Shown here one piece after another: positions 1 to 11,248 of a DNA stretch of 64,000 nucleotides (the stretch's first letter is position 1; every line of letters begins with the position of its first letter). Both the position numbers and the translations under genes were made by a program. The notes below the pieces were generated by a model, which worked only from the letters and a program-made list of their open reading frames with translations, did no database searches and was not told the origin of the DNA. Source of the stretch: Plasmodiophora brassicae. Its lineage: Eukaryota; Endomyxa; Phytomyxea; Plasmodiophorida; Plasmodiophoridae. Location of the stretch: contig JASFAU010000012.1 of NCBI GenBank assembly GCA_039704465.1, positions 806,001 to 870,000 on the forward strand, in the 5' to 3' direction.

Positions 1-2
1 TC

Positions 3-167
3 GCCAAACTGAACAAGAAGAACAAGAAAGTCGACATCGAGCTATATCGGGCGAACGTAGCGTTGCTGACGTGTGCAACGCCGCTGGTCGGGCGCAGCTA
101 CGATTACGACGATGTGTTCCCTGGGAAACAGTATGGGTCGAATGCTGCGATGTCGACTAAGATCTGA
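3..167 (+). CDS. 3' end of an unidentified protein (partial)
   Basis: An open frame runs from the window edge to a TGA at 165-167. It encodes about 54 residues, lysine-rich at first (KLNKKNKKVDIELYRAN) and ending in AAMSTKI. Codon choice (AAG, GTC, GAC, GAG) resembles the neighbouring real exons, so it is probably coding. It could be the last exon of an upstream gene, or an exon of the following LRR gene that splices out before the TGA. No family is recognised. Confidence 0.4.
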   Translation, partial: AKLNKKNKKVDIELYRANVALLTCATPLVGRSYDYDDVFPGKQYGSNAAMSTKI

Positions 168-175
168 CAGTCGTA

Positions 176-3100
176 ATGAAGGTACAAACCGGGAGACGTC
201 ACCTCCATTGAACAGGTGTCCCACTACGAGTTGAAAGCAGTGTCGTTGAGCGAATTCGCCAACGTCAAGGTGGTCAACCTGTCCCATAACGCGTTGGTCG
301 GTCTCCCTGCTGGGTTGTCCGCCCTGCAGCAACTCGTGCGACTTGACCTGCGATCAAACAAGATCAACGTGCCCCTGGCACAGATCGCCCAGGTCGCCGA
401 TACGTTATCTTTGCTGGAGCTGCTGTACCTGCGTGGCAATCCCATCATGCGAACAACGCAGGATCGCCTCAAGCTGATCTCGTTGATCTCCAGAATGAAA
501 CAGGTCTGTCGCTATGGCCACGCCACGTGTCGGATCCCGTTAAGCGCCGTCCCTAGGTTGAGTGCAACCTTCGCGTCATTGACACGGAGGTGTCGCTGGA
601 TGAGCGGGTCGATTCCTGGATCGCGAGCGGCGGTGCTGTGGACCAAGCCGAGACGCTGCGTTACAGGGCCGCCATCTTCCAGCGTGTCAAGAAGGGCGTT
701 GCACCGAACGAGGTGCTCGACCTGAACCTGAGCGGCACCAACATCTCGATCGTGTCGCTCAAGGGATTCATCAACATGCAGCGCCTGACGCTCCGCTCGA
801 ACCGTCTCGCGAAGCTGTTGGGGGCGGACATCGAGAAGATGACGAACCTGAGGGTTCTCGATGTTCGTGACAACCGCATATCGAACGTCCAGGGTACTGC
901 TGCCGTGTCAACTTTTGAACCAACTACTGATTGTCCAACTTGACCATAGACATCACAAGTGTCGTTAGCCAGTTACCCGAGCTGACGTTCCTGGGCCTCA
1001 GCGGCAACGTGGGCCTGTCCGCGAATTACAGGGCCGAATTCATCGCCAATTGTGCCCATTTCACACGCGTGCAGAACAAGTTGATCTTCCTCGACGACGC
1101 CGAGGTTTCCATCGGCGAAATCATGAGGAGCGTTCGTGGCGTCACAGAGGAGTTCAGGTAGCCGACGCACACGCTCCGCTACTCATCATTCCATGCTCAG
1201 CGTTTGGTGCAGGTTCGACCTCGCCGTGCATCGGCGAAGCGCGCCGCCCGTTGAAACGGTGCACTTCGACCGTGTCGTCCCGATCCCTGAACGGCACGAG
1301 ATGCTTCAGCTGGATCTGACCGGATGCGAGCTGAAGTTCCTGGACCTGTCCGATTTCTCCTCATTGCATACTTTGCGTTTGGGCAACAATCTAATCGGTT
1401 GTTCGGTCCGACGCGAGGAGTCTGCCGACCGTCGCTGATTCGGTGGTGTTTGCAGAAACGTCGGCGCTAGGCGAGGCGGCCCTTTCGAACTGCAAGGAGC
1501 TTCGACACCTGTACTTGGGGAACAACCAGCTGGCGAAGATCCCCAAGGTTCGTACCTGGAACGTCGAGGCGTTCGCTTTTGCGCTGATACGCCTTGGGGA
1601 TAGATCGTCCAAATTGTGTCGAAACTGAAGCACTTGGCGACACTGGACATTGTCGGGAACCCATGCTGCCCCGAGCCGAACAAGAGCGACCGGCACAAGG
1701 TTCTAAAAGAGTGGCCCGATATCGAAAAGAGGTACGCGACCCGCTCTCTCGATCCGCCCATGCTGTTCGCAGACGACGTATGTAACACGAATGTAGGTCG
1801 TTCCCACTCAAGAAGCTTGATGGGACTCCTGTTACTGTTCGCGAGCGCATCAAAGCGGCGTCCAGCCTGGACGGGGCGACGATCGAAGACACGAGACTCG
1901 GTACCCTGTGCCGGTTTGTATCCGCCGGATTATGGAATTGACGCTGATGTTCAGATCTCACGATATTCGAACGTCAGAAGAGGCTTCCGAACGGGCAGCC
2001 GGACGCGAATCAGAAGGAGCTGGATCTGTCGAACTCCGACCTCCAAGTCGTCAAGCAAGCCGTCGACACATTCCCGAACCTTCAGGTGCCAAATCTGCCA
2101 CCATGAATCAATTGATGTATCTGACCCTTGTATTAGGTGATCGACCTGAGCGACAACTCACTGAGGACGCTTGAAGGACAGGGCCTCCACACGCTGAGGC
2201 ACTTGGTCAAGTTGAATCTGGCACGGAACCAGTTCGCCTCGTTGGATTCCGTTCTCGACTGGCTATCGCCTTGCCATGCGCTAAAGGTACGCCTTCAGCA
2301 GTCGTCCGGGTCTGACGCCCGTTCTCATTCCGTCGATATTAAGAACGTGATGCTGGTGGATTCGACAACGGATGGACGAACGAAGGTCATCGACTCCTAT
2401 CTGGATATAGTCGGGTGGCGCCTGCGAGGCGTTCAATACATCGACGGGAACGTGAACAAGGACATGCTGGAAGGAATGCAACTCGACTCGCAACGTCAGC
2501 CGTTGTGGTTGCTGTGCCAGTGTGCCATTGTAACACGTATCGTGCAGGGTTCCTGTGGAAGGTCGCCGGCGTCGGCCCCAACCAGTGCATCAATGTCGAC
2601 ATCAGCAATAAGAACATCCCCGCCGAGATGTTCTTCTACGTCATTTCGGCGCTGGCCGAATTGCAATCTGTCGCCAACCTGAAATCGAACGGCAACCAAT
2701 GGAATCGCAGCGACAAACGAATCCTGAATTACAGGTAGTGCTGTCCGCCGTCTCTGCTGACGCTGGGCCGACATTAACGTGGATCGCCAGACAATATATC
2801 ATCTATGGGCTTGGCCGTAAGCTGCTCGTGCTCGACGATGAACCGATCTCGGACGACGAGCGGTTGAACGCCATCGAATTTGTCCAAAAGGAGGAACAGT
2901 CGAAGAAGTCGTCGTACGTTACGTCGTGCGCAAGGAAGGTCCTCGTGACTAACGTCGGCTATGTCAGTCGTGTGCACAAAGGAGGTTGGGTGGCCACCCG
3001 CGAGAAAGCCATAGTTCAGCACCACAAGCTGACCGCCAAAGACGCTCGCAAGCAGACGTCGTCCGGTAACGAATGGCGGGATCGTCGCCGGGAATCGGTC

Positions 3101-6100
3101 TTGACGGGCACGTTTTAGGGCCCAACTTTAACGACAACAAGACGATGGCGAGCGAAATGACGGAAGCCGGCCAGGGCCAGTCCAGCATTGGGGCGAACGT
3201 TGAGCAGGCTGCCCAGCAGGTTGCGAAAGCTGCCGCTGCGCCTCTGATGGCCGTCACCGGCACCGTCCTCAACAAGGTTCGCGGACGGATTGCCAACCGT
3301 TGTTCGTTGCGCACCAACTGACCGGTGACGGCACAGATCGAGATTCTGATTAACTTCCTGCAAACCTACTCCATGGTGTACGTCATATCCCTCGACCTGC
3401 ATATCACCTGGCCGAGCCTCTGGCTCCAGATCTTCTCCTGGGTACGTTTCGTCCGGTGGCGCCCATGTGCCCAGTACAGCGTCCTTATTCGAAGCGACAG
3501 CTGCCTTACCTATCGCTTGACTTCGGCATCGTATTCCCGCAGCTAAATCTGCGAAGCCTGATTGTGTTCAAATTCTTCGTCATAATGGGGATCCCGTTGC
3601 TGTTCATCGCGTGGTTCTATCTGGGTGCCTCCCTCAACGTTGACAAATGGAAAGCGCGGTTCGACACGAACTGGGGGAGCACGCGCGCAAAGGTTCGCCT
3701 GCTCTGCGTTACTCTGCCTATGCCCGCGACTCGAATGACAAGTGTGTCGGAACGCTAGGCCATTGCCTGTTTGGCAGTCGCCGCCATCATTGCGTTCGGG
3801 GTGTGCCTGTGGTGGTACCCAGACAATATCAATCGCTTCCAGAAAGGCGCACCGCCGAGCGGCGAGTTCATTGGCCTGTGGGAGTACATTTGTGCACCGT
3901 TCGTGTTCGTATTCGTCGTCTGGTACCTCATCGCATGGGTAATATCCAATCGTTGTTCGCCCGGCTGGCAATGCTAAACGGAGGTTCGCAACGGCAGAGG
4001 TTCCGTGCGAATTGTGTCGGCGTCCCACAGGAAGATTTCCTGCGGTGGTGGTACACTCGAACGTATTTCCTGCGGCGGGTCTCCCTGTTCGCCCTGACCG
4101 TCTTCTTCATGCCGGTCGCCCGTATCATCATGGAGCAATTTCAAGTAACGATTCCCGCAATTGAGAACGCCCGCTGGAGGCTTACCGTCGCGTGCAACAG
4201 TGTGGACCAGGTGGCCGTCTTGTCATTTACCCAGACCGACCATGTGCAAACGTCCAGCTGTTCCCAATCCAGTATTGTGCATTCGGTTTGTGCCAATGCT
4301 GCTGCTGCTGCATCAGATGCATGCTGTGCTGACCGTATCGAATCATCGAACAGTGTTTGCGGTGATCTACATCATCGGCGTTCCACTGTTCTTTGGCCGC
4401 CTCATCTCCAAGGCTACCAAGATGATTGATTCGCACGGCTACAAAGACGAAGAGAAAGCGTACGTATGCGACATCGTCTGGTACTGTCCACTCACTATTG
4501 GACGGTACAGATACAAAGAGATCATGGATTCGCTGAAGAAGCAGGCCCGTACCGATAAGGAGGCCAAGAAGAAACTTCGCGATGCGATCGAGCACCTGGA
4601 TACGTTCTGGGCGAACGAGGTGGCTCTGAATCCAGTGCCCCAGACGTACCTCTATGGAGCGTACCAGCGCCGCTTCCGATACTTCAAGCTGTTCCAAATG
4701 TTTCAGAAGCTGGCCATCGTCTGCGTATCCTTGTTTGTGCCGGCTTCGGCGTTCGAGAACGCTTCCCTGATTCTCAGCAACGCATTCGTCGCATCGGCCG
4801 CTGTTCTCGCCATTATGTTTCGCCCGTTCCAGGTACGCGTCACCCAGCGCATCAGCGTTAGCACTTACCAACTGACGACCGTCGATCAACCAGGATAAAT
4901 ACGAAAGCGTTCTAGAGATCGCATCGCAGGTGGCGAACACGTCCAATCTACTCGTGGCAATGCTAATAGCGGTACCGTAACACATCTGTTACCGCTGTCG
5001 CAAAACCAATGCGTTCTGCGAACAGATGGGACTTCTGCCGGGCGTGGCTGCGTTCCTGCTTCTGTTCGCATTCAATGGCCTAGCGCTCGGCGTGTTCGCC
5101 TTTTCGCTACTGGCGGCGCCTATCAGGTTCCTACTGGCGCTGCGCGAGTTCAACACCCAGACCAAGCTGGTGGCTGAGGTGCGCTCCAGTACGTATCACC
5201 GCTCTCGCTTTGTGGGTGACGGGTCGTTAGGCGGCGAAGAAGGCGGCCGATGCGGAGGCGGCAGCCGTGCCCGCCCTGCCAGCTGGGTTGCCCGTCCCCG
5301 CCACGCTACCACACGTCAATCTACGTGGCCTCGAGGCGTCTGTTCGTCATGTAAACGCCGCCACCGTACGAGCGGCTAGCGTACTGGCTGCGAAGGAACC
5401 GGTTGACCATGTGCCACAGGTGGCCGGCGATATGAAGGCGGGCCTGGTAGAAGCAGGCCAGCTGGCGTCCACTGCTGGGGCACAAGCGGCTTCGACGGTT
5501 CACGGTACGATGCCGTCGTGAGCGTTGATGATCCGTAATGTGATGCCATGGTGTAGGCATCAATGCGGCGCAGGTGACCCATCAAGGCGCCGCCTTGGCG
5601 TCAGGTGCCATTGGCGCAGCGTCCACCATCGACACTTCGACGGCTCGCGAAACTCTCGCTGCGGGGGCCTCTAAGCTCGACGCTGCTGCTGAAGCGGTTG
5701 CCGGGCAGGTTCCTTCCCCAATCCGTTCCATGGCCGGATCCGTCCAACACGCTGCCAGCCTCGCCGCGTCTTCGCCAGTGGCAACCGGTGCATCTTCCGT
5801 TGCCCACAATGCCGAAAGCATGGTGGCGGCCGCGGCCGCCTCCCCGATTGGTCAAGCGGCCCAAGCCGGCCTCAGCACCGCTAAAGACCAAGCTGGACGC
5901 CTGGCGTCGTCCGGCATGGCTACCGCATCAGCAGCGGCGACCCACATGGAATCCATGGCGGACGCGGCGGCATCCTCCCCAACGGGACTCGCTGCCCAGG
6001 CCGACCTATCCATGGCCAAGGACCATGTCACGCGCCTGGCGTCCAACGCGGCGGCCACGATGGGTGCCGACGTCGAAGCCCACGGTTCGCGCATGGCATC

Positions 6101-9100
6101 CGCCGCCAAAGCGGCTGCGTCAGGCGCTGCTGGTTCCCCAATGGGTGTCGCCGCCCAGGCTGACCTTCAATCCGCCAAGGACCAAGCGAGCTATCTGGCG
6201 TCGGCCGCCGCCGCCCGAGCGAGCAACATCGACGTGAACGCAGTGAAACAGCAGGCCGAGCAGGTGACGCGCGCCGCGATGGCGTCGTCACCATCGTCTC
6301 CACAGCAAGGCGCCGGCGGGTTGGTGTCGTCGGCATCGTCACTGGGGCAGCACGCCGCTGCGGCCTTGGAGTCGCAAGCGGGCAACATCGACCTGGATTC
6401 TGTTAGGCGAAACGCTGCCGGGCTTGCATCTGCTGCCAGCGCTCAAGTCGGGCAGGTCGACGTCGATGCCGTTTGGCACCAGGCTGCCTCGGCTGCGTCT
6501 CAAGCGACAGGAGGCCTTCCCGCGAACGTCGACCTGGACATTGTTCGCCAGCACGCCTCGTCCTTGGCGTCCCATGCCACCAGCGTCGACGTTGACGCTG
6601 CTTGGCAACAAGCCTCGTCTCTGAGTGACCAGGTTGATCTCGACGCTGCCAGACAACGCGCTGCTGGCCTGGCGTCGTCGGCAGCATCTGCCGCTGGGCA
6701 TGTCGATCTGGACAGTGCCAGGCAGCACGCGACCGCATTGGCGTCTGACGTTGCTGCTCAAGCTGGGAACGTCGACCTGGACACGGTGCGCCAGCACGCG
6801 TCGTCCTTGGTGTCCCATGCCACAAACGCCGACATTGACGCTGCATGGCAACAAGCCTCGTCTCTCGCTGAGCACGTTGATCTGGATGCTGCCAGACACC
6901 AGGCTGCTGGAGTGGCGTCGTCGGCAGCAGCTGCTGCTAGACACGTGGACCTGGACAGTGCCAGGCAGCACGCGACCGCATTGGCGTCTGACGTTGCTGC
7001 TCGAGCTGGGAACGTCGACCTGGACACTGTCCGCCATCACGCGTCGTCCTTGGTGTCCCATGCCACAAACGCCGACATTGACGCTGCATGGCAACAAGCC
7101 TCATCTCTCGGTGAGCACGTTGATCTTGATGCAGCCAGACAGCGTGCTGTTGGAGCGGCGTCATCGGCAGCAGCTGCTGCTAGACACGTCGACCTGGACA
7201 GTGCCAGGCAGCACGCGACCTCATTGACGTCTGACGTTGCTGCTCAAGCTGGGAACGTCGACCTGGACACGGTCCGCCAGCACGCGTCGTCCCTGGTGTC
7301 CCATGCAACCAACGCCGACATTGACGCTGCTTGGCAACAAGCCTCGTCTCTCGCTGAGCAGGTTGATCTGGATGCTGCCAGACAGCATGCTGCTGGCGTG
7401 GCGGCAGCGGTTACTTCCCAGGCTGGACATGTGGATTTGAACGCCATTCAGCAACACGCGTCGGCCATAGCCTCTGCGGCTGCATCACACGGTGCGCACG
7501 TTGATCTGAAGGCTGTGCAGCGGCAGGCGGCGTCGTTTGCGTCTGCCGCTGCTGCTCAGGCGGACCACGTTGACCTGAGCGTCGCTGGACAACACGCTGC
7601 GTCTCTTGCGTCCTCGGCCGCAGCCCAAGGTGCCCACTTGGACCTATCCGCTGTTCAGCAGCATGCTGCATCACTGGCAGCAGGCGCCGCGTCACAAGGC
7701 GGTCACGTCGACCTTGCCAGTGTTCGACAGCACGCTTCGCATCTGGCCTCGGTCACCGCTTCCCAGACTGGACGCGTTGACCTCGACGCTGCCCGGCAGC
7801 ATGCCGCGTCTCTGGCAGCATTCTCTGCTACGCAGGCTGGGCATGTGGACCTATCTAGCGCCCAACAACATGCTGCCTCGTTGGCAGCGAGCGTCGCGTC
7901 ACAAAGTGGGCACGTCGACCTCGACGGTGTTCGACAGCACGCTGCCCAGTTGGCCTCTGCCGCCGTCGACCAATCTGGGCGAGTAGATGTGGACCACGCT
8001 CGGCAGTACGTCTCCTCTTTGGCGTCGTCTGCCGCCACCCAGGGCGCGCAAGTCGACCTTTCTGCCGTCCAGCAGCATGCCGCTTCCCTAGCGTCGACTG
8101 CCGCGTCACAAGGCGCACACGCCGATCTAGATACGATCAGGCAGCATGCTGCATCGTTAGCCTCAGCTGGCCCCGCCCAAGTAGACCTGTCTGCGGTTCA
8201 ACAGCATGCTGCCTCTCTTGCAGCTGGTGCCGCATCGCAAGGTGGCCACGTTGACCTGGACACTGTTCGACAGCACGGTGCACATTTGGCGTCTGCAGGA
8301 GCGTCCCGGCTCGGGCAAGTCGATATCGATGCTGCCCGGCAACGTGCTGGAGCTGTGGCGTCGGGCATCGCTGCCCAAGGCGAACAGCTGGACGTCTCCG
8401 CTGCTCAGCAGCATGTGACATCGTTGGCAGCGGCGGCCGCGTCACGAGGACATCAACTCGGCGTCGACGGCGTCCTGTCGGGTGTCGCTGCACAAAGTCG
8501 GCACGTCGACCTTTCCGCGGTACAGCAGCACGCCACATCCTTAGCGGCGAGCGCCGCTTCCCAGGCTGCCCGTATCGATCTCGATTCGGCTCGTCAGCAC
8601 GTCGCCCCGCTGGTGTCCAGCACCGGAGGACACCTAGACCTCTCCGCCGTTCAACATCACGCTGGGGCTTTGGCAGCGTCAGCCGCGTCACAAGGTGCCC
8701 ACACCGATCTTGATGCGGTTCGACAGCATGCGACCGCGTTGGCATCCGCTGCCGCTGCACAAAGTGGGCACCTGGACCTTTCCGCCGTTCAGCAGCATGC
8801 TGCATCGTTAACAGCGGCTGCTGCATCACAAGGCGGCCACGTCGACATCGAAGCCGTTCGACAACACGCTGCCCGCCTGGCGAGTACAGCGTCGTTGAAC
8901 TCGGGGCAACCTGATCTCGACGCTCTGCGACAGCACGCTGCCTCACTAGCGTCGTCTGCCGCTGCGCAAGGTGGACATGTGGACCTTTCTGCCGTTCAGC
9001 AACAGCTTCTTGCAGCAGCAGGATCGCATGGCGGCCAGGTCGACCTCGACGCGCTGCGACAGAACGCTGCCCATCTGGCGTCTGTCGCCGCAGACCAATC

Positions 9101-10267
9101 TGGGCGGGTAGACCTCAATACCGCACGTCAGCATGCCGCATCGCTAGCATCCGCTGCCGCTGCTCAAAGCGGACACGTGGACGTCGAGGCCATTCGTCAC
9201 CGCGCCACCGAGCTGACGTCTGCAGGACTATCAGCGGTCGCCTCGGAATCGTCACGCGTCGACGTGAACGCGATAGGACAGCAGGCCACATCGCTGGCGT
9301 CCACTGGCATGGGGTTCGCCACCGCTCAATCCGGGCAGGTCGACCTCGGGTCCCTGGGGAGTCACGCTCTGCACCTGGCGCAGGGCGCCGCTGCGGATGT
9401 CGATGTCGAGGCGATGCGACAGCACGCGGGGTCACTCGCGTCTGCTACCCTGTCGCAAGCTCAACACGTCGACCTAGACGCTGTCAGGCAGCAAGCGGCC
9501 GGTCTGGCGTCGTCCGCGTCGTCGCAAGCGTCCCAAATTGACGTCAATGCCATCCGGCACCAAGCTGATCACCTGGCTTCTACTGGAGCGTCATACGCAA
9601 CCAGGAGCGATATCGAGGCCGCTCATCAGCAAGCTGGGCGCCTGGCGTCCCAGGCGGTATCACAGATCGACCACAGCGCTATCCACCAGCAGGTTGACGT
9701 CAGCGGTATCGGGCAACAGCTGACGGGAGCCCGAGTCGATGTGGGCGGCGTGGCACAACGGGCGACCCAGGGCGCTGGTTTCTTGTCCGCACAGGCTGAC
9801 CATGCCAACGCTAGTGGGATCGCCCAGCAGGCCAGACACCTAGCGTCTTCAGGGGTCAACCTGGCCACGTCGGAGCTGTCGCGTGTCGACCTGGACACGA
9901 TGCGGCAGCAAGCGAACTCCCCTGACCTGAACTGTATCGTCCAGCACGGGTCGAAACTGGAATCCAGTGTGGCATCGCAACACTGGGGCGCCGATCTGAA
10001 CGCCATCCAGCAGCAGGCACTGCGTTCAGCATCGAGCGCGGCTCCACAGGTGAGGTCGCGTATCGAGCATCGTACCGACACGTAGCTGAGCGCGTCCGGC
10101 AGGTTGGTAAGGCGTTATCGGGCGTGAGCCTGCAGACGCTCGAAGCCGAATCGGGTATGAATGCTCTAACCACGTCGGCGATGATTGCCGAGACCGTCGA
10201 GGACAAGATCGCCGATCCTGGAGACGGCAACGACGGTTCGACGCCTGCAAAGCCATCCCGGAAATGA
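176..10267 (+). CDS. Giant LRR / multi-membrane-span / Ala-Ser-His repeat protein
   Basis: Many exons join in frame across introns of about 35-65 nt. Residues encoded by 216-3100 are leucine-rich repeats, with lines such as VVNLSHNALVGLPAGL and RLDLRSNKI, interrupted by LRR-cap-like segments. From 3340 to 5170 there is a polytopic domain opening with IEILINFLQTYSMVY and a WPSLW motif, followed by about nine hydrophobic segments, including LIVFKFFVIMGIPLLFIAWF and YICAPFVFVFVVWYLIAWVI. This resembles the polytopic module of large protist surface proteins. After an Ala-rich linker (5227-5510) the frame enters the 5574-10049 repeat exon. A 53-nt intron (10050-10102) then leads to a short acidic end and TGA at 10265-10267. 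The start is unsure: ATG 176 followed by a 34-nt intron is possible, or the gene may begin upstream. A receptor or adhesin role at the cell surface is inference. Two separate genes cannot be excluded without transcripts. Confidence 0.75.
6360..10040 (+). repeat. Array of about fifty 23-residue (69-bp) coding repeats
   Basis: The unit reads approximately HVDLDAVRQHAASLA followed by SAAASQAG, 23 residues in all. The V-D-[LIV]-[DS] start, the QH or QQ pair and the Ala/Ser-rich second half are kept, while other positions drift. The hydrophobic spacing fits an amphipathic helix, and 23 is close to two 11-residue turns as in LEA-type repeats. Shorter 15-20 residue units occur between 6520 and 7430. 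No known repeat family is claimed. Confidence 0.9.
6525..7427 (+). repeat. 243-bp higher-order tandem repeat inside the 23-mer array
   Basis: Three near-identical 243-bp blocks (6699-6941, 6942-7184, 7185-7427) follow a partial copy at 6525-6698. Each encodes 81 residues made of units of 23, 20, 15 and 23 residues. They keep identical stretches such as the codons for DSARQHAT, DTVRQHASSLVSHATN and ADIDAAWQQASSL. The similarity is much greater than between ordinary 23-mer units, so this is a recent tandem expansion. Confidence 0.9.
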
Positions 10268-10535
10268 CACGCCGGGGCCGATCCGATCAACCCCTACGTA
10301 CGGTTTCGTGTCGACACTCTGCACTGCTAAAGGCACCAAAGGGCAATACACATACGCGCGCGTTCATTGTCTTGCACGAGGCATGTTCCGACCGGCCGGT
10401 TCGACTATGAGAAGAACGGAGATGAACCAGTGTCGCCAGCGGTCCAACAGCGCCCGCAATGAGGCGGACGCTGGCAGCCGGGGCGCCACTGGCGTACCAG
10501 TGACGTCGTCCGTTTCTTTTTGCTGCGCTGCGCTA
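10268..10535. other. Short intergenic region
   Basis: This lies between the end of the giant LRR gene and the twin CX9C gene, both on the plus strand. No supported coding exon is seen. It must hold the 3' end of one gene and the promoter of the next. Confidence 0.5.
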
Positions 10536-11022
10536 ATGTCGTCGTCGACGCCGATTGATGGCTACGTGAAGGAGATCGTTGACAGCCGCGCTCATCTGCA
10601 CCTGAACACGAAGTTGTCGCCTGCGGACAGGACAGGTGCGCGCCGGGTCGGGAATCGGTCGCCAGCGGCCCTCTAGCCTGACCGGTCGTCTGGCAGAGGC
10701 GGAGATCGGATTGGCGCTGACGCTGGCGATGGTCCAGAAGTGCCAGGACAGGCTTCGCCAGCTGGAAATCTGCAGCGGCGCCGGCGGCGACGACGCCGCC
10801 TGCGACAAGGAGCGCGCTGCGCTCCAGTCCTGCATCGGCCGCTGCGAGTCCACGGCGATCGACGACCTGCTCCGGGACCACGCCACCAGCCCGTCGTGCG
10901 ATGCCGCGCGCCTCGCCCACAACAACGACCGCGACGACCCCGCCGTCCTCCAACGCCTGCTGCACTGCTGTGCACGTGCCAGCCTCGATCAGGTCGCCAG
11001 GGACCACCTACCCGCCGAATAA
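10536..11022 (+). CDS. Twin CX9C (CHCH-type) protein, probable mitochondrial IMS
   Basis: ATG at 10536 ([16 protein letters not shown]) is followed by a short GT-AG intron ending near 10700, after which the frame continues as [16 protein letters not shown]. The second exon carries two CX9C motifs, [11 protein letters not shown] and [11 protein letters not shown], each with exactly nine residues between cysteines, separated by a Gly/Ala/Asp loop. This is the helix-loop-helix signature of Mia40-oxidised proteins of the mitochondrial intermembrane space. A later Cys and a CC pair lie in the C-terminal tail. Stop is TAA at 11020-11022, giving about 145 residues. The individual family member (COX assembly, CHCHD and so on) cannot be assigned. 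Confidence 0.7.
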
Positions 11023-11248
11023 TACGAACTACACTGTACAGGTAGAAGTAGACCCGACACCCACCTCATGGCGTTGGGCGGAAAACCCCGATCGTGTCTG
11101 GGCATTGGTTTTTGTTGTTGTTGGCGCGCGCCCAAGTCCGGTCAGAACAGATTTCGGCGGGACCCGTCGCATCATTTCGCGATCGTTGCTGCGTTGTCTG
11201 CAGCGAGTATCGGCGGCCCGACGGGGGCTGGTTGACGCGTCGCGAGCA

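Noticed and set aside
6339..9134. Several long minus-strand and alternate plus frames across the 23-mer repeat array
   Set aside because: A periodic repeat of 69 bp keeps other frames open by chance. Only the V-D-L/QH frame connects to flanking exons by splicing.
5574..10085. Repeat array as an independent gene starting at 5574
   Set aside because: There is no ATG at the frame start, and the preceding exon has the same Ala/Ser composition and a matching splice acceptor. The fused model is preferred but left testable.
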